Source: Thiosocius sp963753845 (GTDB lineage: Bacteria; Pseudomonadota; Gammaproteobacteria; Chromatiales; Chromatiaceae). Taken from it: a stretch of 64,000 nt of DNA. Made by a program: the position numbers and the translations under genes. Under the pieces are notes generated by a model. That model was not told the DNA's origin, searched no databases, and saw nothing but the letters and a program-made list of their open reading frames with translations. Where the stretch lies: positions 1 through 64,000 of the forward strand of contig CAVWEI010000035.1 in NCBI GenBank assembly GCA_963753845.1, given 5' to 3'. Below, piece after piece: positions 1 to 9,661 of the stretch (the first letter of the stretch is position 1; each line of letters begins with the position of its first letter).

Positions 1-3000
1 TCGCCGCATTCACACTCAGCAGCGTGCCTTCATCGGTCGTGCCGATATCGTCCACCGCCGTGAGGCCGTCATTGGTGCCCGTGACGGTGATCGTCACCGT
101 CGCCGTCTCGCTCTCGCCGTGGTTGTCCGTGACCGTGTAGCTGAAGCTGTCCGTGGTGCTGTCGCCCACGCCCAGGCTCTCGAAAGCCCCGTTCGGGTCG
201 TAGTCGTAGCTGCCGTTATCGTTCAGCGTCAGCCGCGCACCGGAGGCCAGCGTGATCGGGCTGCCGACGTCGGCCGCGGTGCCGTTGACCTCCGACACGG
301 TGAGCGTGTCACCGTCCAGGTCGGTGTCGTTCGTCAGCACACCGTTCGCCGCATTCACACTCAGCAGCGTGCCTTCATCGGTCGTGCCGATATCGTCCAC
401 CGCCGTGAGGCCGTCATTGGTGCCCGTGACGGTGATCGTCACCGTCGCCGTCTCGCTCTCGCCGTGGTTGTCCGTGACCGTGTAGCTGAAGCTGTCCGTG
501 GTGCTGTCGCCCACGCCCAGGCTCTCGAAAGCCCCGTTCGGGTCGTAGTCGTAGCTGCCGTTATCGTTCAGCGTCAGCCGCGCACCGGAGGCCAGCGTGA
601 TCGGGCTGCCGACGTCGGCCGCGGTGCCGTTGACCTCCGACACGGTGAGCGTGTCACCGTCCAGGTCGGTGTCGTTCGTCAGCACACCGTTCGCCGCATT
701 CACACTCAGCAGCGTGCCTTCATCGGTCGTGCCGATATCGTCCACCGCCGTGAGGCCGTCATTGGTGCCCGTGACGGTGATCGTCACCGTCGCCGTCTCG
801 CTCTCGCCGTGGTTGTCCGTGACCGTGTAGCTGAAGCTGTCCGTGGTGCTGTCGCCCACGCCCAGGCTCTCGAAAGCCCCGTTCGGGTCGTAGTCGTAGC
901 TGCCGTTATCGTTCAGCGTCAGCCGCGCACCGGAGGCCAGCGTGATCGGGCTGCCGACGTCGGCCGCGGTGCCGTTGACCTCCGACACGGTGAGCGTGTC
1001 ACCGTCCAGGTCGGTGTCGTTCGTCAGCACACCGTTCGCCGCATTCACACTCAGCAGCGTGCCTTCATCGGTCGTGCCGATATCGTCCACCGCCGTGAGG
1101 CCGTCATTGGTGCCCGTGACGGTGATCGTCACCGTCGCCGTCTCGCTCTCGCCGTGGTTGTCCGTGACCGTGTAGCTGAAGCTGTCCGTGGTGCTGTCGC
1201 CCACGCCCAGGCTCTCGAAAGCCCCGTTCGGGTCGTAGTCGTAGCTGCCGTTATCGTTCAGCGTCAGCCGCGCACCGGAGGCCAGCGTGATCGGGCTGCC
1301 GACGTCGGCCGCGGTGCCGTTGACCTCCGACACGGTGAGCGTGTCACCGTCCAGGTCGGTGTCGTTCGTCAGCACACCGTTCGCCGCATTCACACTCAGC
1401 AGCGTGCCTTCATCGGTCGTGCCGATATCGTCCACCGCCGTGAGGCCGTCATTGGTGCCCGTGACGGTGATCGTCACCGTCGCCGTCTCGCTCTCGCCGT
1501 GGTTGTCCGTGACCGTGTAGCTGAAGCTGTCCGTGGTGCTGTCGCCCACGCCCAGGCTCTCGAAAGCCCCGTTCGGGTCGTAGTCGTAGCTGCCGTTATC
1601 GTTCAGCGTCAGCCGCGCACCGGAGGCCAGCGTGATCGGGCTGCCGACGTCGGCCGCGGTGCCGTTGACCTCCGACACGGTGAGCGTGTCACCGTCCAGG
1701 TCGGTGTCGTTCGTCAGCACACCGTTCGCCGCATTCACACTCAGCAGCGTGCCTTCATCGGTCGTGCCGATATCGTCCACCGCCGTGAGGCCGTCATTGG
1801 TGCCCGTGACGGTGATCGTCACCGTCGCCGTCTCGCTCTCGCCGTGGTTGTCCGTGACCGTGTAGCTGAAGCTGTCCGTGGTGCTGTCGCCCACGCCCAG
1901 GCTCTCGAAAGCCCCGTTCGGGTCGTAGTCGTAGCTGCCGTTATCGTTCAGCGTCAGCCGCGCACCGGAGGCCAGCGTGATCGGGCTGCCGACGTCGGCC
2001 GCGGTGCCGTTGACCTCCGACACGGTGAGCGTGTCACCGTCCAGGTCGGTGTCGTTCGTCAGCACACCGTTCGCCGCATTCACACTCAGCAGCGTGCCTT
2101 CATCGGTCGTGCCGATATCGTCCACCGCCGTGAGGCCGTCATTGGTGCCCGTGACGGTGATCGTCACCGTCGCCGTCTCGCTCTCGCCGTGGTTGTCCGT
2201 GACCGTGTAGCTGAAGCTGTCCGTGGTGCTGTCGCCCACGCCCAGGCTCTCGAAAGCCCCGTTCGGGTCGTAGTCGTAGCTGCCGTTATCGTTCAGCGTC
2301 AGCCGCGCACCGGAGGCCAGCGTGATCGGGCTGCCGACGTCGGCCGCGGTGCCGTTGACCTCCGACACGGTGAGCGTGTCACCGTCCAGGTCGGTGTCGT
2401 TCGTCAGCACACCGTTCGCCGCATTCACACTCAGCAGCGTGCCTTCATCGGTCGTGCCGATATCGTCCACCGCCGTGAGGCCGTCATTGGTGCCCGTGAC
2501 GGTGATCGTCACCGTCGCCGTCTCGCTCTCGCCGTGGTTGTCCGTGACCGTGTAGCTGAAGCTGTCCGTGGTGCTGTCGCCCACGCCCAGGCTCTCGAAA
2601 GCCCCGTTCGGGTCGTAGTCGTAGCTGCCGTTATCGTTCAGCGTCAGCCGCGCACCGGAGGCCAGCGTGATCGGGCTGCCGACGTCGGCCGCGGTGCCGT
2701 TGACCTCCGACACGGTGAGCGTGTCACCGTCCAGGTCGGTGTCGTTCGTCAGCACACCGTTCGCCGCATTCACACTCAGCAGCGTGCCTTCATCGGTCGT
2801 GCCGATATCGTCCACCGCCGTGAGGCCGTCATTGGTGCCCGTGACGGTGATCGTCACCGTCGCCGTCTCGCTCTCGCCGTGGTTGTCCGTGACCGTGTAG
2901 CTGAAGCTGTCCGTGGTGCTGTCGCCCACGCCCAGGCTCTCGAAAGCCCCGTTCGGGTCGTAGTCGTAGCTGCCGTTATCGTTCAGCGTCAGCCGCGCAC

Positions 3001-6000
3001 CGGAGGCCAGCGTGATCGGGCTGCCGACGTCGGCCGCGGTGCCGTTGACCTCCGACACGGTGAGCGTGTCACCGTCCAGGTCGGTGTCGTTCGTCAGCAC
3101 ACCGTTCGCCGCATTCACACTCAGCAGCGTGCCTTCATCGGTCGTGCCGATATCGTCCACCGCCGTGAGGCCGTCATTGGTGCCCGTGACGGTGATCGTC
3201 ACCGTCGCCGTCTCGCTCTCGCCGTGGTTGTCCGTGACCGTGTAGCTGAAGCTGTCCGTGGTGCTGTCGCCCACGCCCAGGCTCTCGAAAGCCCCGTTCG
3301 GGTCGTAGTCGTAGCTGCCGTTATCGTTCAGCGTCAGCCGCGCACCGGAGGCCAGCGTGATCGGGCTGCCGACGTCGGCCGCGGTGCCGTTGACCTCCGA
3401 CACGGTGAGCGTGTCACCGTCCAGGTCGGTGTCGTTCGTCAGCACACCGTTCGCCGCATTCACACTCAGCAGCGTGCCTTCATCGGTCGTGCCGATATCG
3501 TCCACCGCCGTGAGGCCGTCATTGGTGCCCGTGACGGTGATCGTCACCGTCGCCGTCTCGCTCTCGCCGTGGTTGTCCGTGACCGTGTAGCTGAAGCTGT
3601 CCGTGGTGCTGTCGCCCACGCCCAGGCTCTCGAAAGCCCCGTTCGGGTCGTAGTCGTAGCTGCCGTTATCGTTCAGCGTCAGCCGCGCACCGGAGGCCAG
3701 CGTGATCGGGCTGCCGACGTCGGCCGCGGTGCCGTTGACCTCCGACACGGTGAGCGTGTCACCGTCCAGGTCGGTGTCGTTCGTCAGCACACCGTTCGCC
3801 GCATTCACACTCAGCAGCGTGCCTTCATCGGTCGTGCCGATATCGTCCACCGCCGTGAGGCCGTCATTGGTGCCCGTGACGGTGATCGTCACCGTCGCCG
3901 TCTCGCTCTCGCCGTGGTTGTCCGTGACCGTGTAGCTGAAGCTGTCCGTGGTGCTGTCGCCCACGCCCAGGCTCTCGAAAGCCCCGTTCGGGTCGTAGTC
4001 GTAGCTGCCGTTATCGTTCAGCGTCAGCCGCGCACCGGAGGCCAGCGTGATCGGGCTGCCGACGTCGGCCGCGGTGCCGTTGACCTCCGACACGGTGAGC
4101 GTGTCACCGTCCAGGTCGGTGTCGTTCGTCAGCACACCGTTCGCCGCATTCACACTCAGCAGCGTGCCTTCATCGGTCGTGCCGATATCGTCCACCGCCG
4201 TGAGGCCGTCATTGGTGCCCGTGACGGTGATCGTCACCGTCGCCGTCTCGCTCTCGCCGTGGTTGTCCGTGACCGTGTAGCTGAAGCTGTCCGTGGTGCT
4301 GTCGCCCACGCCCAGGCTCTCGAAAGCCCCGTTCGGGTCGTAGTCGTAGCTGCCGTTATCGTTCAGCGTCAGCCGCGCACCGGAGGCCAGCGTGATCGGG
4401 CTGCCGACGTCGGCCGCGGTGCCGTTGACCTCCGACACGGTGAGCGTGTCACCGTCCAGGTCGGTGTCGTTCGTCAGCACACCGTTCGCCGCATTCACAC
4501 TCAGCAGCGTGCCTTCATCGGTCGTGCCGATATCGTCCACCGCCGTGAGGCCGTCATTGGTGCCCGTGACGGTGATCGTCACCGTCGCCGTCTCGCTCTC
4601 GCCGTGGTTGTCCGTGACCGTGTAGCTGAAGCTGTCCGTGGTGCTGTCGCCCACGCCCAGGCTCTCGAAAGCCCCGTTCGGGTCGTAGTCGTAGCTGCCG
4701 TTATCGTTCAGCGTCAGCCGCGCACCGGAGGCCAGCGTGATCGGGCTGCCGACGTCGGCCGCGGTGCCGTTGACCTCCGACACGGTGAGCGTGTCACCGT
4801 CCAGGTCGGTGTCGTTCGTCAGCACACCGTTCGCCGCATTCACACTCAGCAGCGTGCCTTCATCGGTCGTGCCGATATCGTCCACCGCCGTGAGGCCGTC
4901 ATTGGTGCCCGTGACGGTGATCGTCACCGTCGCCGTCTCGCTCTCGCCGTGGTTGTCCGTGACCGTGTAGCTGAAGCTGTCCGTGGTGCTGTCGCCCACG
5001 CCCAGGCTCTCGAAAGCCCCGTTCGGGTCGTAGTCGTAGCTGCCGTTATCGTTCAGCGTCAGCCGCGCACCGGAGGCCAGCGTGATCGGGCTGCCGACGT
5101 CGGCCGCGGTGCCGTTGACCTCCGACACGGTGAGCGTGTCACCGTCCAGGTCGGTGTCGTTCGTCAGCACACCGTTCGCCGCATTCACACTCAGCAGCGT
5201 GCCTTCATCGGTCGTGCCGATATCGTCCACCGCCGTGAGGCCGTCATTGGTGCCCGTGACGGTGATCGTCACCGTCGCCGTCTCGCTCTCGCCGTGGTTG
5301 TCCGTGACCGTGTAGCTGAAGCTGTCCGTGGTGCTGTCGCCCACGCCCAGGCTCTCGAAAGCCCCGTTCGGGTCGTAGTCGTAGCTGCCGTTATCGTTCA
5401 GCGTCAGCCGCGCACCGGAGGCCAGCGTGATCGGGCTGCCGACGTCGGCCGCGGTGCCGTTGACCTCCGACACGGTGAGCGTGTCACCGTCCAGGTCGGT
5501 GTCGTTCGTCAGCACACCGTTCGCCGCATTCACACTCAGCAGCGTGCCTTCATCGGTCGTGCCGATATCGTCCACCGCCGTGAGGCCGTCATTGGTGCCC
5601 GTGACGGTGATCGTCACCGTCGCCGTCTCGCTCTCGCCGTGGTTGTCCGTGACCGTGTAGCTGAAGCTGTCCGTGGTGCTGTCGCCCACGCCCAGGCTCT
5701 CGAAAGCCCCGTTCGGGTCGTAGTCGTAGCTGCCGTTATCGTTCAGCGTCAGCCGCGCACCGGAGGCCAGCGTGATCGGGCTGCCGACGTCGGCCGCGGT
5801 GCCGTTGACCTCCGACACGGTGAGCGTGTCACCGTCCAGGTCGGTGTCGTTCGTCAGCACACCGTTCGCCGCATTCACACTCAGCAGCGTGCCTTCATCG
5901 GTCGTGCCGATATCGTCCACCGCCGTGAGGCCGTCATTGGTGCCCGTGACGGTGATCGTCACCGTCGCCGTCTCGCTCTCGCCGTGGTTGTCCGTGACCG

Positions 6001-8684
6001 TGTAGCTGAAGCTGTCCGTGGTGCTGTCGCCCACGCCCAGGCTCTCGAAAGCCCCGTTCGGGTCGTAGTCGTAGCTGCCGTTATCGTTCAGCGTCAGCCG
6101 CGCACCGGAGGCCAGCGTGATCGGGCTGCCGACGTCGGCCGCGGTGCCGTTGACCTCCGACACGGTGAGCGTGTCACCGTCCAGGTCGGTGTCGTTCGTC
6201 AGCACACCGTTCGCCGCATTCACACTCAGCAGCGTGCCTTCATCGGTCGTGCCGATATCGTCCACCGCCGTGAGGCCGTCATTGGTGCCCGTGACGGTGA
6301 TCGTCACCGTCGCCGTCTCGCTCTCGCCGTGGTTGTCCGTGACCGTGTAGCTGAAGCTGTCCGTGGTGCTGTCGCCCACGCCCAGGCTCTCGAAAGCCCC
6401 GTTCGGGTCGTAGTCGTAGCTGCCGTTATCGTTCAGCGTCAGCCGCGCACCGGAGGCCAGCGTGATCGGGCTGCCGACGTCGGCCGCGGTGCCGTTGACC
6501 TCCGACACGGTGAGCGTGTCACCGTCCAGGTCGGTGTCGTTCGTCAGCACACCGTTCGCCGCATTCACACTCAGCAGCGTGCCTTCATCGGTCGTGCCGA
6601 TATCGTCCACCGCCGTGAGGCCGTCATTGGTGCCCGTGACGGTGATCGTCACCGTCGCCGTCTCGCTCTCGCCGTGGTTGTCCGTGACCGTGTAGCTGAA
6701 GCTGTCCGTGGTGCTGTCGCCCACGCCCAGGCTCTCGAAAGCCCCGTTCGGGTCGTAGTCGTAGCTGCCGTTATCGTTCAGCGTCAGCCGCGCACCGGAG
6801 GCCAGCGTGATCGGGCTGCCGACGTCGGCCGCGGTGCCGTTGACCTCCGACACGGTGAGCGTGTCACCGTCCAGGTCGGTGTCGTTCGTCAGCACACCGT
6901 TCGCCGCATTCACACTCAGCAGCGTGCCTTCATCGGTCGTGCCGATATCGTCCACCGCCGTGAGGCCGTCATTGGTGCCCGTGACGGTGATCGTCACCGT
7001 CGCCGTCTCGCTCTCGCCGTGGTTGTCCGTGACCGTGTAGCTGAAGCTGTCCGTGGTGCTGTCGCCCACGCCCAGGCTCTCGAAAGCCCCGTTCGGGTCG
7101 TAGTCGTAGCTGCCGTTATCGTTCAGCGTCAGCCGCGCACCGGAGGCCAGCGTGATCGGGCTGCCGACGTCGGCCGCGGTGCCGTTGACCTCCGACACGG
7201 TGAGCGTGTCACCGTCCAGGTCGGTGTCGTTCGTCAGCACACCGTTCGCCGCATTCACACTCAGCAGCGTGCCTTCATCGGTCGTGCCGATATCGTCCAC
7301 CGCCGTGAGGCCGTCATTGGTGCCCGTGACGGTGATCGTCACCGTCGCCGTCTCGCTCTCGCCGTGGTTGTCCGTGACCGTGTAGCTGAAGCTGTCCGTG
7401 GTGCTGTCGCCCACGCCCAGGCTCTCGAAAGCCCCGTTCGGGTCGTAGTCGTAGCTGCCGTTATCGTTCAGCGTCAGCCGCGCACCGGAGGCCAGCGTGA
7501 TCGGGCTGCCGACGTCGGCCGCGGTGCCGTTGACCTCCGACACGGTGAGCGTGTCACCGTCCAGGTCGGTGTCGTTCGTCAGCACACCGTTCGCCGCATT
7601 CACACTCAGCAGCGTGCCTTCATCGGTCGTGCCGATATCGTCCACCGCCGTGAGGCCGTCATTGGTGCCCGTGACGGTGATCGTCACCGTCGCCGTCTCG
7701 CTCTCGCCGTGGTTGTCCGTGACCGTGTAGCTGAAGCTGTCCGTGGTGCTGTCGCCCACGCCCAGGCTCTCGAAAGCCCCGTTCGGGTCGTAGTCGTAGC
7801 TGCCGTTATCGTTCAGCGTCAGCCGCGCACCGGAGGCCAGCGTGATCGGGCTGCCGACGTCGGCCGCGGTGCCGTTGACCTCCGACACGGTGAGCGTGTC
7901 ACCGTCCAGGTCGGTGTCGTTCGTCAGCACACCGTTCGCCGCATTCACACTCAGCAGCGTGCCTTCATCGGTCGTGCCGATATCGTCCACCGCCGTGAGG
8001 CCGTCATTGGTGCCCGTGACGGTGATCGTCACCGTCGCCGTCTCGCTCTCGCCGTGGTTGTCCGTGACCGTGTAGCTGAAGCTGTCCGTGGTGCTGTCGC
8101 CCACGCCCAGGCTCTCGAAAGCCCCGTTCGGGTCGTAGTCGTAGCTGCCGTTATCGTTCAGCGTCAGCCGCGCACCGGAGGCCAGCGTGATCGGGCTGCC
8201 GACGTCGGCCGCGGTGCCGTTGACCTCCGACACGGTGAGCGTGTCACCGTCCAGGTCGGTGTCGTTCGTCAGCACACCGTTCGCCGCATTCACACTCAGC
8301 AGCGTGCCTTCATCGGTCGTGCCGATATCGTCCACCGCCGTGAGGCCGTCATTGGTGCCCGTGACGGTGATCGTCACCGTCGCCGTCTCGCTCTCGCCGT
8401 GGTTGTCCGTGACCGTGTAGCTGAAGCTGTCCGTGGTGCTGTCGCCCACGCCCAGGCTCTCGAAAGCCCCGTTCGGGTCGTAGTCGTAGCTGCCGTTATC
8501 GTTCAGCGTCAGCCGCGCACCGGAGGCCAGCGTGATCGGGCTGCCGACGTCGGCCGCGGTGCCGTTGACCTCCGACACGGTGAGCGTGTCACCGTCCAGG
8601 TCGGTGTCGTTCGTCAGCACACCGTTCGCCGCATTCACACTCAGCAGCGTGCCTTCATCGGTCGTGCCGATATCGTCCACCGCC
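1..8684. repeat. Tandem array of a 345-bp unit, about 25.2 copies, apparently identical
   Basis: The sequence repeats with a period of 345 bp from position 1 (already inside a unit) to 8684, where it diverges abruptly. The period is 115 codons, so any frame free of stops in one unit stays open throughout; this explains the long plus-strand antisense frame. I saw no substitution between copies, including at synonymous sites. That points to very recent expansion or strong homogenisation, or to an assembler copying a consensus unit. The array continues beyond the left edge, so total copy number cannot be read here. Confidence 0.97.
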
Positions 8685-9550
8685 ACCGACGCATCGTTCG
8701 TGCCACCTGAGGTAACCACGCTGCCTGGATCAGATGCGTTGGCCGTATTACCGGCCGTATCCGTGACACTCGCATCCACTGTGTAACCACCGTCGGCCAG
8801 GGCGACCGGCACTTCCACACTGTAGCTGCCATCACCCTGCACCGTAGTGGTGAGGTTCTGCACATCGCCCGCGCTGTCGGTCACGGTCAGCGACACCGTG
8901 CTACCGGCGCCCGCATCGGTGGTACCCGTGATAGTCGGTGTATTGTCGTTGCTATCATCCGGAGCACTGACGGTGAGTGCCAGAGTGGGCAACGGTGCCG
9001 GTGCCGCAGGTTCCGTACCACCCGCCGGGGCGCCATCACTCCCAATACCGAAATAGACTGGATCGACCGGTACGGGTTCTATGCCCCGCTCCAGCCCCCC
9101 AGTTTCGAAACCGGCCTCGACCACCCCGACGCGACCGGTCCTTTCGATTCCCACCGCGTTTTCGATGGATTCTCCTGTACCGCCACCCCCTCCCCCGGCT
9201 GCGGTCGGGTCGGCAATCTCCGTGGGATCGCCACCTTCGGCGATCGCCCGTTGAATCTCCGCGGCTTCGGCTACCGCCGCCGCACGTAGCGCCTCGACAT
9301 TGCTCGAATGAACGGCCTCGTCCAACAAAGCCTCGGCACCCTGTCCGAGATCAAAACTCGTGCCGTCCTTGAGTGCGACTTTGATCGTGCCCTGACCAAT
9401 GGTCCGGATGAGATCGTCGGGATATATCTGGTCACCCGCAAATAGCTGTCGCTCAACACCGTTTGCGCCGATGGCAATGACCCGGCCTGTGACCGCCTGC
9501 ACCTCACCGATGGAAGAAGATGCAGAGTTGGTGGCGTTTTGTTCGGCCAT
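1..9550 (-). CDS. Giant LapA-like VCBS-repeat adhesin with retention module (C-terminus beyond window)
   Basis: Reading leftward from ATG 9550 (GGAG about 8 nt upstream) the frame is open for all 3183 codons to the window edge, so the stop and C-terminus lie outside. Residues 1-105 resemble the retention module of LapA-type adhesins. A TAAG motif at 116-119 runs into six glycines; in Pseudomonas fluorescens LapA the equivalent di-alanine site is cut by the periplasmic protease LapG when c-di-GMP is low. Residues 188-285 form one bacterial Ig-like domain. From about residue 290 a 115-residue VCBS-type unit (DDIGTTDEGT at its start, TVTGTND near its end) repeats without visible change. The missing end would be expected to carry RTX repeats and a type I secretion signal. 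Exporter and adaptor genes lie just upstream on the same strand. The call as a secreted, outer-membrane-retained biofilm adhesin is by family; the ligand is unknown. Confidence 0.9.
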   Translation of the reverse strand, partial: MAEQNATNSASSSIGEVQAVTGRVIAIGANGVERQLFAGDQIYPDDLIRTIGQGTIKVALKDGTSFDLGQGAEALLDEAVHSSNVEALRAAAVAEAAEIQRAIAEGGDPTEIADPTAAGGGGGGTGESIENAVGIERTGRVGVVEAGFETGGLERGIEPVPVDPVYFGIGSDGAPAGGTEPAAPAPLPTLALTVSAPDDSNDNTPTITGTTDAGAGSTVSLTVTDSAGDVQNLTTTVQGDGSYSVEVPVALADGGYTVDASVTDTAGNTANASDPGSVVTSGGTNDASVAVDDIGTTDEGTLLSVNAANGVLTNDTDLDGDTLTVSEVNGTAADVGSPITLASGARLTLNDNGSYDYDPNGAFESLGVGDSTTDSFSYTVTDNHGESETATVTITVTGTNDGLTAVDDIGTTDEGTLLSVNAANGVLTNDTDLDGDTLTVSEVNGTAADVGSPITLASGARLTLNDNGSYDYDPNGAFESLGVGDSTTDSFSYTVTDNHGESETATVTITVTGTNDGLTAVDDIGTTDEGTLLSVNAANGVLTNDTDLDGDTLTVSEVNGTAADVGSPITLASGARLTLNDNGSYDYDPNGAFESLGVGDSTTDSFSYTVTDNHGESETATVTITVTGTNDGLTAVDDIGTTDEGTLLSVNAANGVLTNDTDLDGDTLTVSEVNGTAADVGSPITLASGARLTLNDNGSYDYDPNGAFESLGVGDSTTDSFSYTVTDNHGESETATVTITVTGTNDGLTAVDDIGTTDEGTLLSVNAANGVLTNDTDLDGDTLTVSEVNGTAADVGSPITLASGARLTLNDNGSYDYDPNGAFESLGVGDSTTDSFSYTVTDNHGESETATVTITVTGTNDGLTAVDDIGTTDEGTLLSVNAANGVLTNDTDLDGDTLTVSEVNGTAADVGSPITLASGARLTLNDNGSYDYDPNGAFESLGVGDSTTDSFSYTVTDNHGESETATVTITVTGTNDGLTAVDDIGTTDEGTLLSVNAANGVLTNDTDLDGDTLTVSEVNGTAADVGSPITLASGARLTLNDNGSYDYDPNGAFESLGVGDSTTDSFSYTVTDNHGESETATVTITVTGTNDGLTAVDDIGTTDEGTLLSVNAANGVLTNDTDLDGDTLTVSEVNGTAADVGSPITLASGARLTLNDNGSYDYDPNGAFESLGVGDSTTDSFSYTVTDNHGESETATVTITVTGTNDGLTAVDDIGTTDEGTLLSVNAANGVLTNDTDLDGDTLTVSEVNGTAADVGSPITLASGARLTLNDNGSYDYDPNGAFESLGVGDSTTDSFSYTVTDNHGESETATVTITVTGTNDGLTAVDDIGTTDEGTLLSVNAANGVLTNDTDLDGDTLTVSEVNGTAADVGSPITLASGARLTLNDNGSYDYDPNGAFESLGVGDSTTDSFSYTVTDNHGESETATVTITVTGTNDGLTAVDDIGTTDEGTLLSVNAANGVLTNDTDLDGDTLTVSEVNGTAADVGSPITLASGARLTLNDNGSYDYDPNGAFESLGVGDSTTDSFSYTVTDNHGESETATVTITVTGTNDGLTAVDDIGTTDEGTLLSVNAANGVLTNDTDLDGDTLTVSEVNGTAADVGSPITLASGARLTLNDNGSYDYDPNGAFESLGVGDSTTDSFSYTVTDNHGESETATVTITVTGTNDGLTAVDDIGTTDEGTLLSVNAANGVLTNDTDLDGDTLTVSEVNGTAADVGSPITLASGARLTLNDNGSYDYDPNGAFESLGVGDSTTDSFSYTVTDNHGESETATVTITVTGTNDGLTAVDDIGTTDEGTLLSVNAANGVLTNDTDLDGDTLTVSEVNGTAADVGSPITLASGARLTLNDNGSYDYDPNGAFESLGVGDSTTDSFSYTVTDNHGESETATVTITVTGTNDGLTAVDDIGTTDEGTLLSVNAANGVLTNDTDLDGDTLTVSEVNGTAADVGSPITLASGARLTLNDNGSYDYDPNGAFESLGVGDSTTDSFSYTVTDNHGESETATVTITVTGTNDGLTAVDDIGTTDEGTLLSVNAANGVLTNDTDLDGDTLTVSEVNGTAADVGSPITLASGARLTLNDNGSYDYDPNGAFESLGVGDSTTDSFSYTVTDNHGESETATVTITVTGTNDGLTAVDDIGTTDEGTLLSVNAANGVLTNDTDLDGDTLTVSEVNGTAADVGSPITLASGARLTLNDNGSYDYDPNGAFESLGVGDSTTDSFSYTVTDNHGESETATVTITVTGTNDGLTAVDDIGTTDEGTLLSVNAANGVLTNDTDLDGDTLTVSEVNGTAADVGSPITLASGARLTLNDNGSYDYDPNGAFESLGVGDSTTDSFSYTVTDNHGESETATVTITVTGTNDGLTAVDDIGTTDEGTLLSVNAANGVLTNDTDLDGDTLTVSEVNGTAADVGSPITLASGARLTLNDNGSYDYDPNGAFESLGVGDSTTDSFSYTVTDNHGESETATVTITVTGTNDGLTAVDDIGTTDEGTLLSVNAANGVLTNDTDLDGDTLTVSEVNGTAADVGSPITLASGARLTLNDNGSYDYDPNGAFESLGVGDSTTDSFSYTVTDNHGESETATVTITVTGTNDGLTAVDDIGTTDEGTLLSVNAANGVLTNDTDLDGDTLTVSEVNGTAADVGSPITLASGARLTLNDNGSYDYDPNGAFESLGVGDSTTDSFSYTVTDNHGESETATVTITVTGTNDGLTAVDDIGTTDEGTLLSVNAANGVLTNDTDLDGDTLTVSEVNGTAADVGSPITLASGARLTLNDNGSYDYDPNGAFESLGVGDSTTDSFSYTVTDNHGESETATVTITVTGTNDGLTAVDDIGTTDEGTLLSVNAANGVLTNDTDLDGDTLTVSEVNGTAADVGSPITLASGARLTLNDNGSYDYDPNGAFESLGVGDSTTDSFSYTVTDNHGESETATVTITVTGTNDGLTAVDDIGTTDEGTLLSVNAANGVLTNDTDLDGDTLTVSEVNGTAADVGSPITLASGARLTLNDNGSYDYDPNGAFESLGVGDSTTDSFSYTVTDNHGESETATVTITVTGTNDGLTAVDDIGTTDEGTLLSVNAANGVLTNDTDLDGDTLTVSEVNGTAADVGSPITLASGARLTLNDNGSYDYDPNGAFESLGVGDSTTDSFSYTVTDNHGESETATVTITVTGTNDGLTAVDDIGTTDEGTLLSVNAA

Positions 9551-9661
9551 TACGGTCTCCAGACAGATACAACGTTAAATGAATAGGGCGCTACTTTCGG
9601 GGTATCGGCAGGACGCCGAGGCGCCGTATTGAACTTTGGTACTAGACGCTGACCGGGGCGA

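Noticed and set aside
1..8684. CRISPR-like regular spacing
   Set aside because: The period is 345 bp and the whole unit is repeated; there are no short palindromic repeats with unique spacers.
119..8710. Plus-strand open frame of 2863 codons, Arg/Val/His-rich, across the repeat array
   Set aside because: It is the antisense of the adhesin array. A 345-bp period is divisible by 3, so one stop-free unit makes the whole frame open. The minus strand has the recognisable VCBS protein, a ribosome site and an N-terminal domain; the plus frame has none.
252..8786. Twenty-five regularly spaced 77- to 84-codon plus-strand frames (MIGLPTSAAV...)
   Set aside because: They are the same antisense segment repeated once per unit, with no ribosome site or family match.
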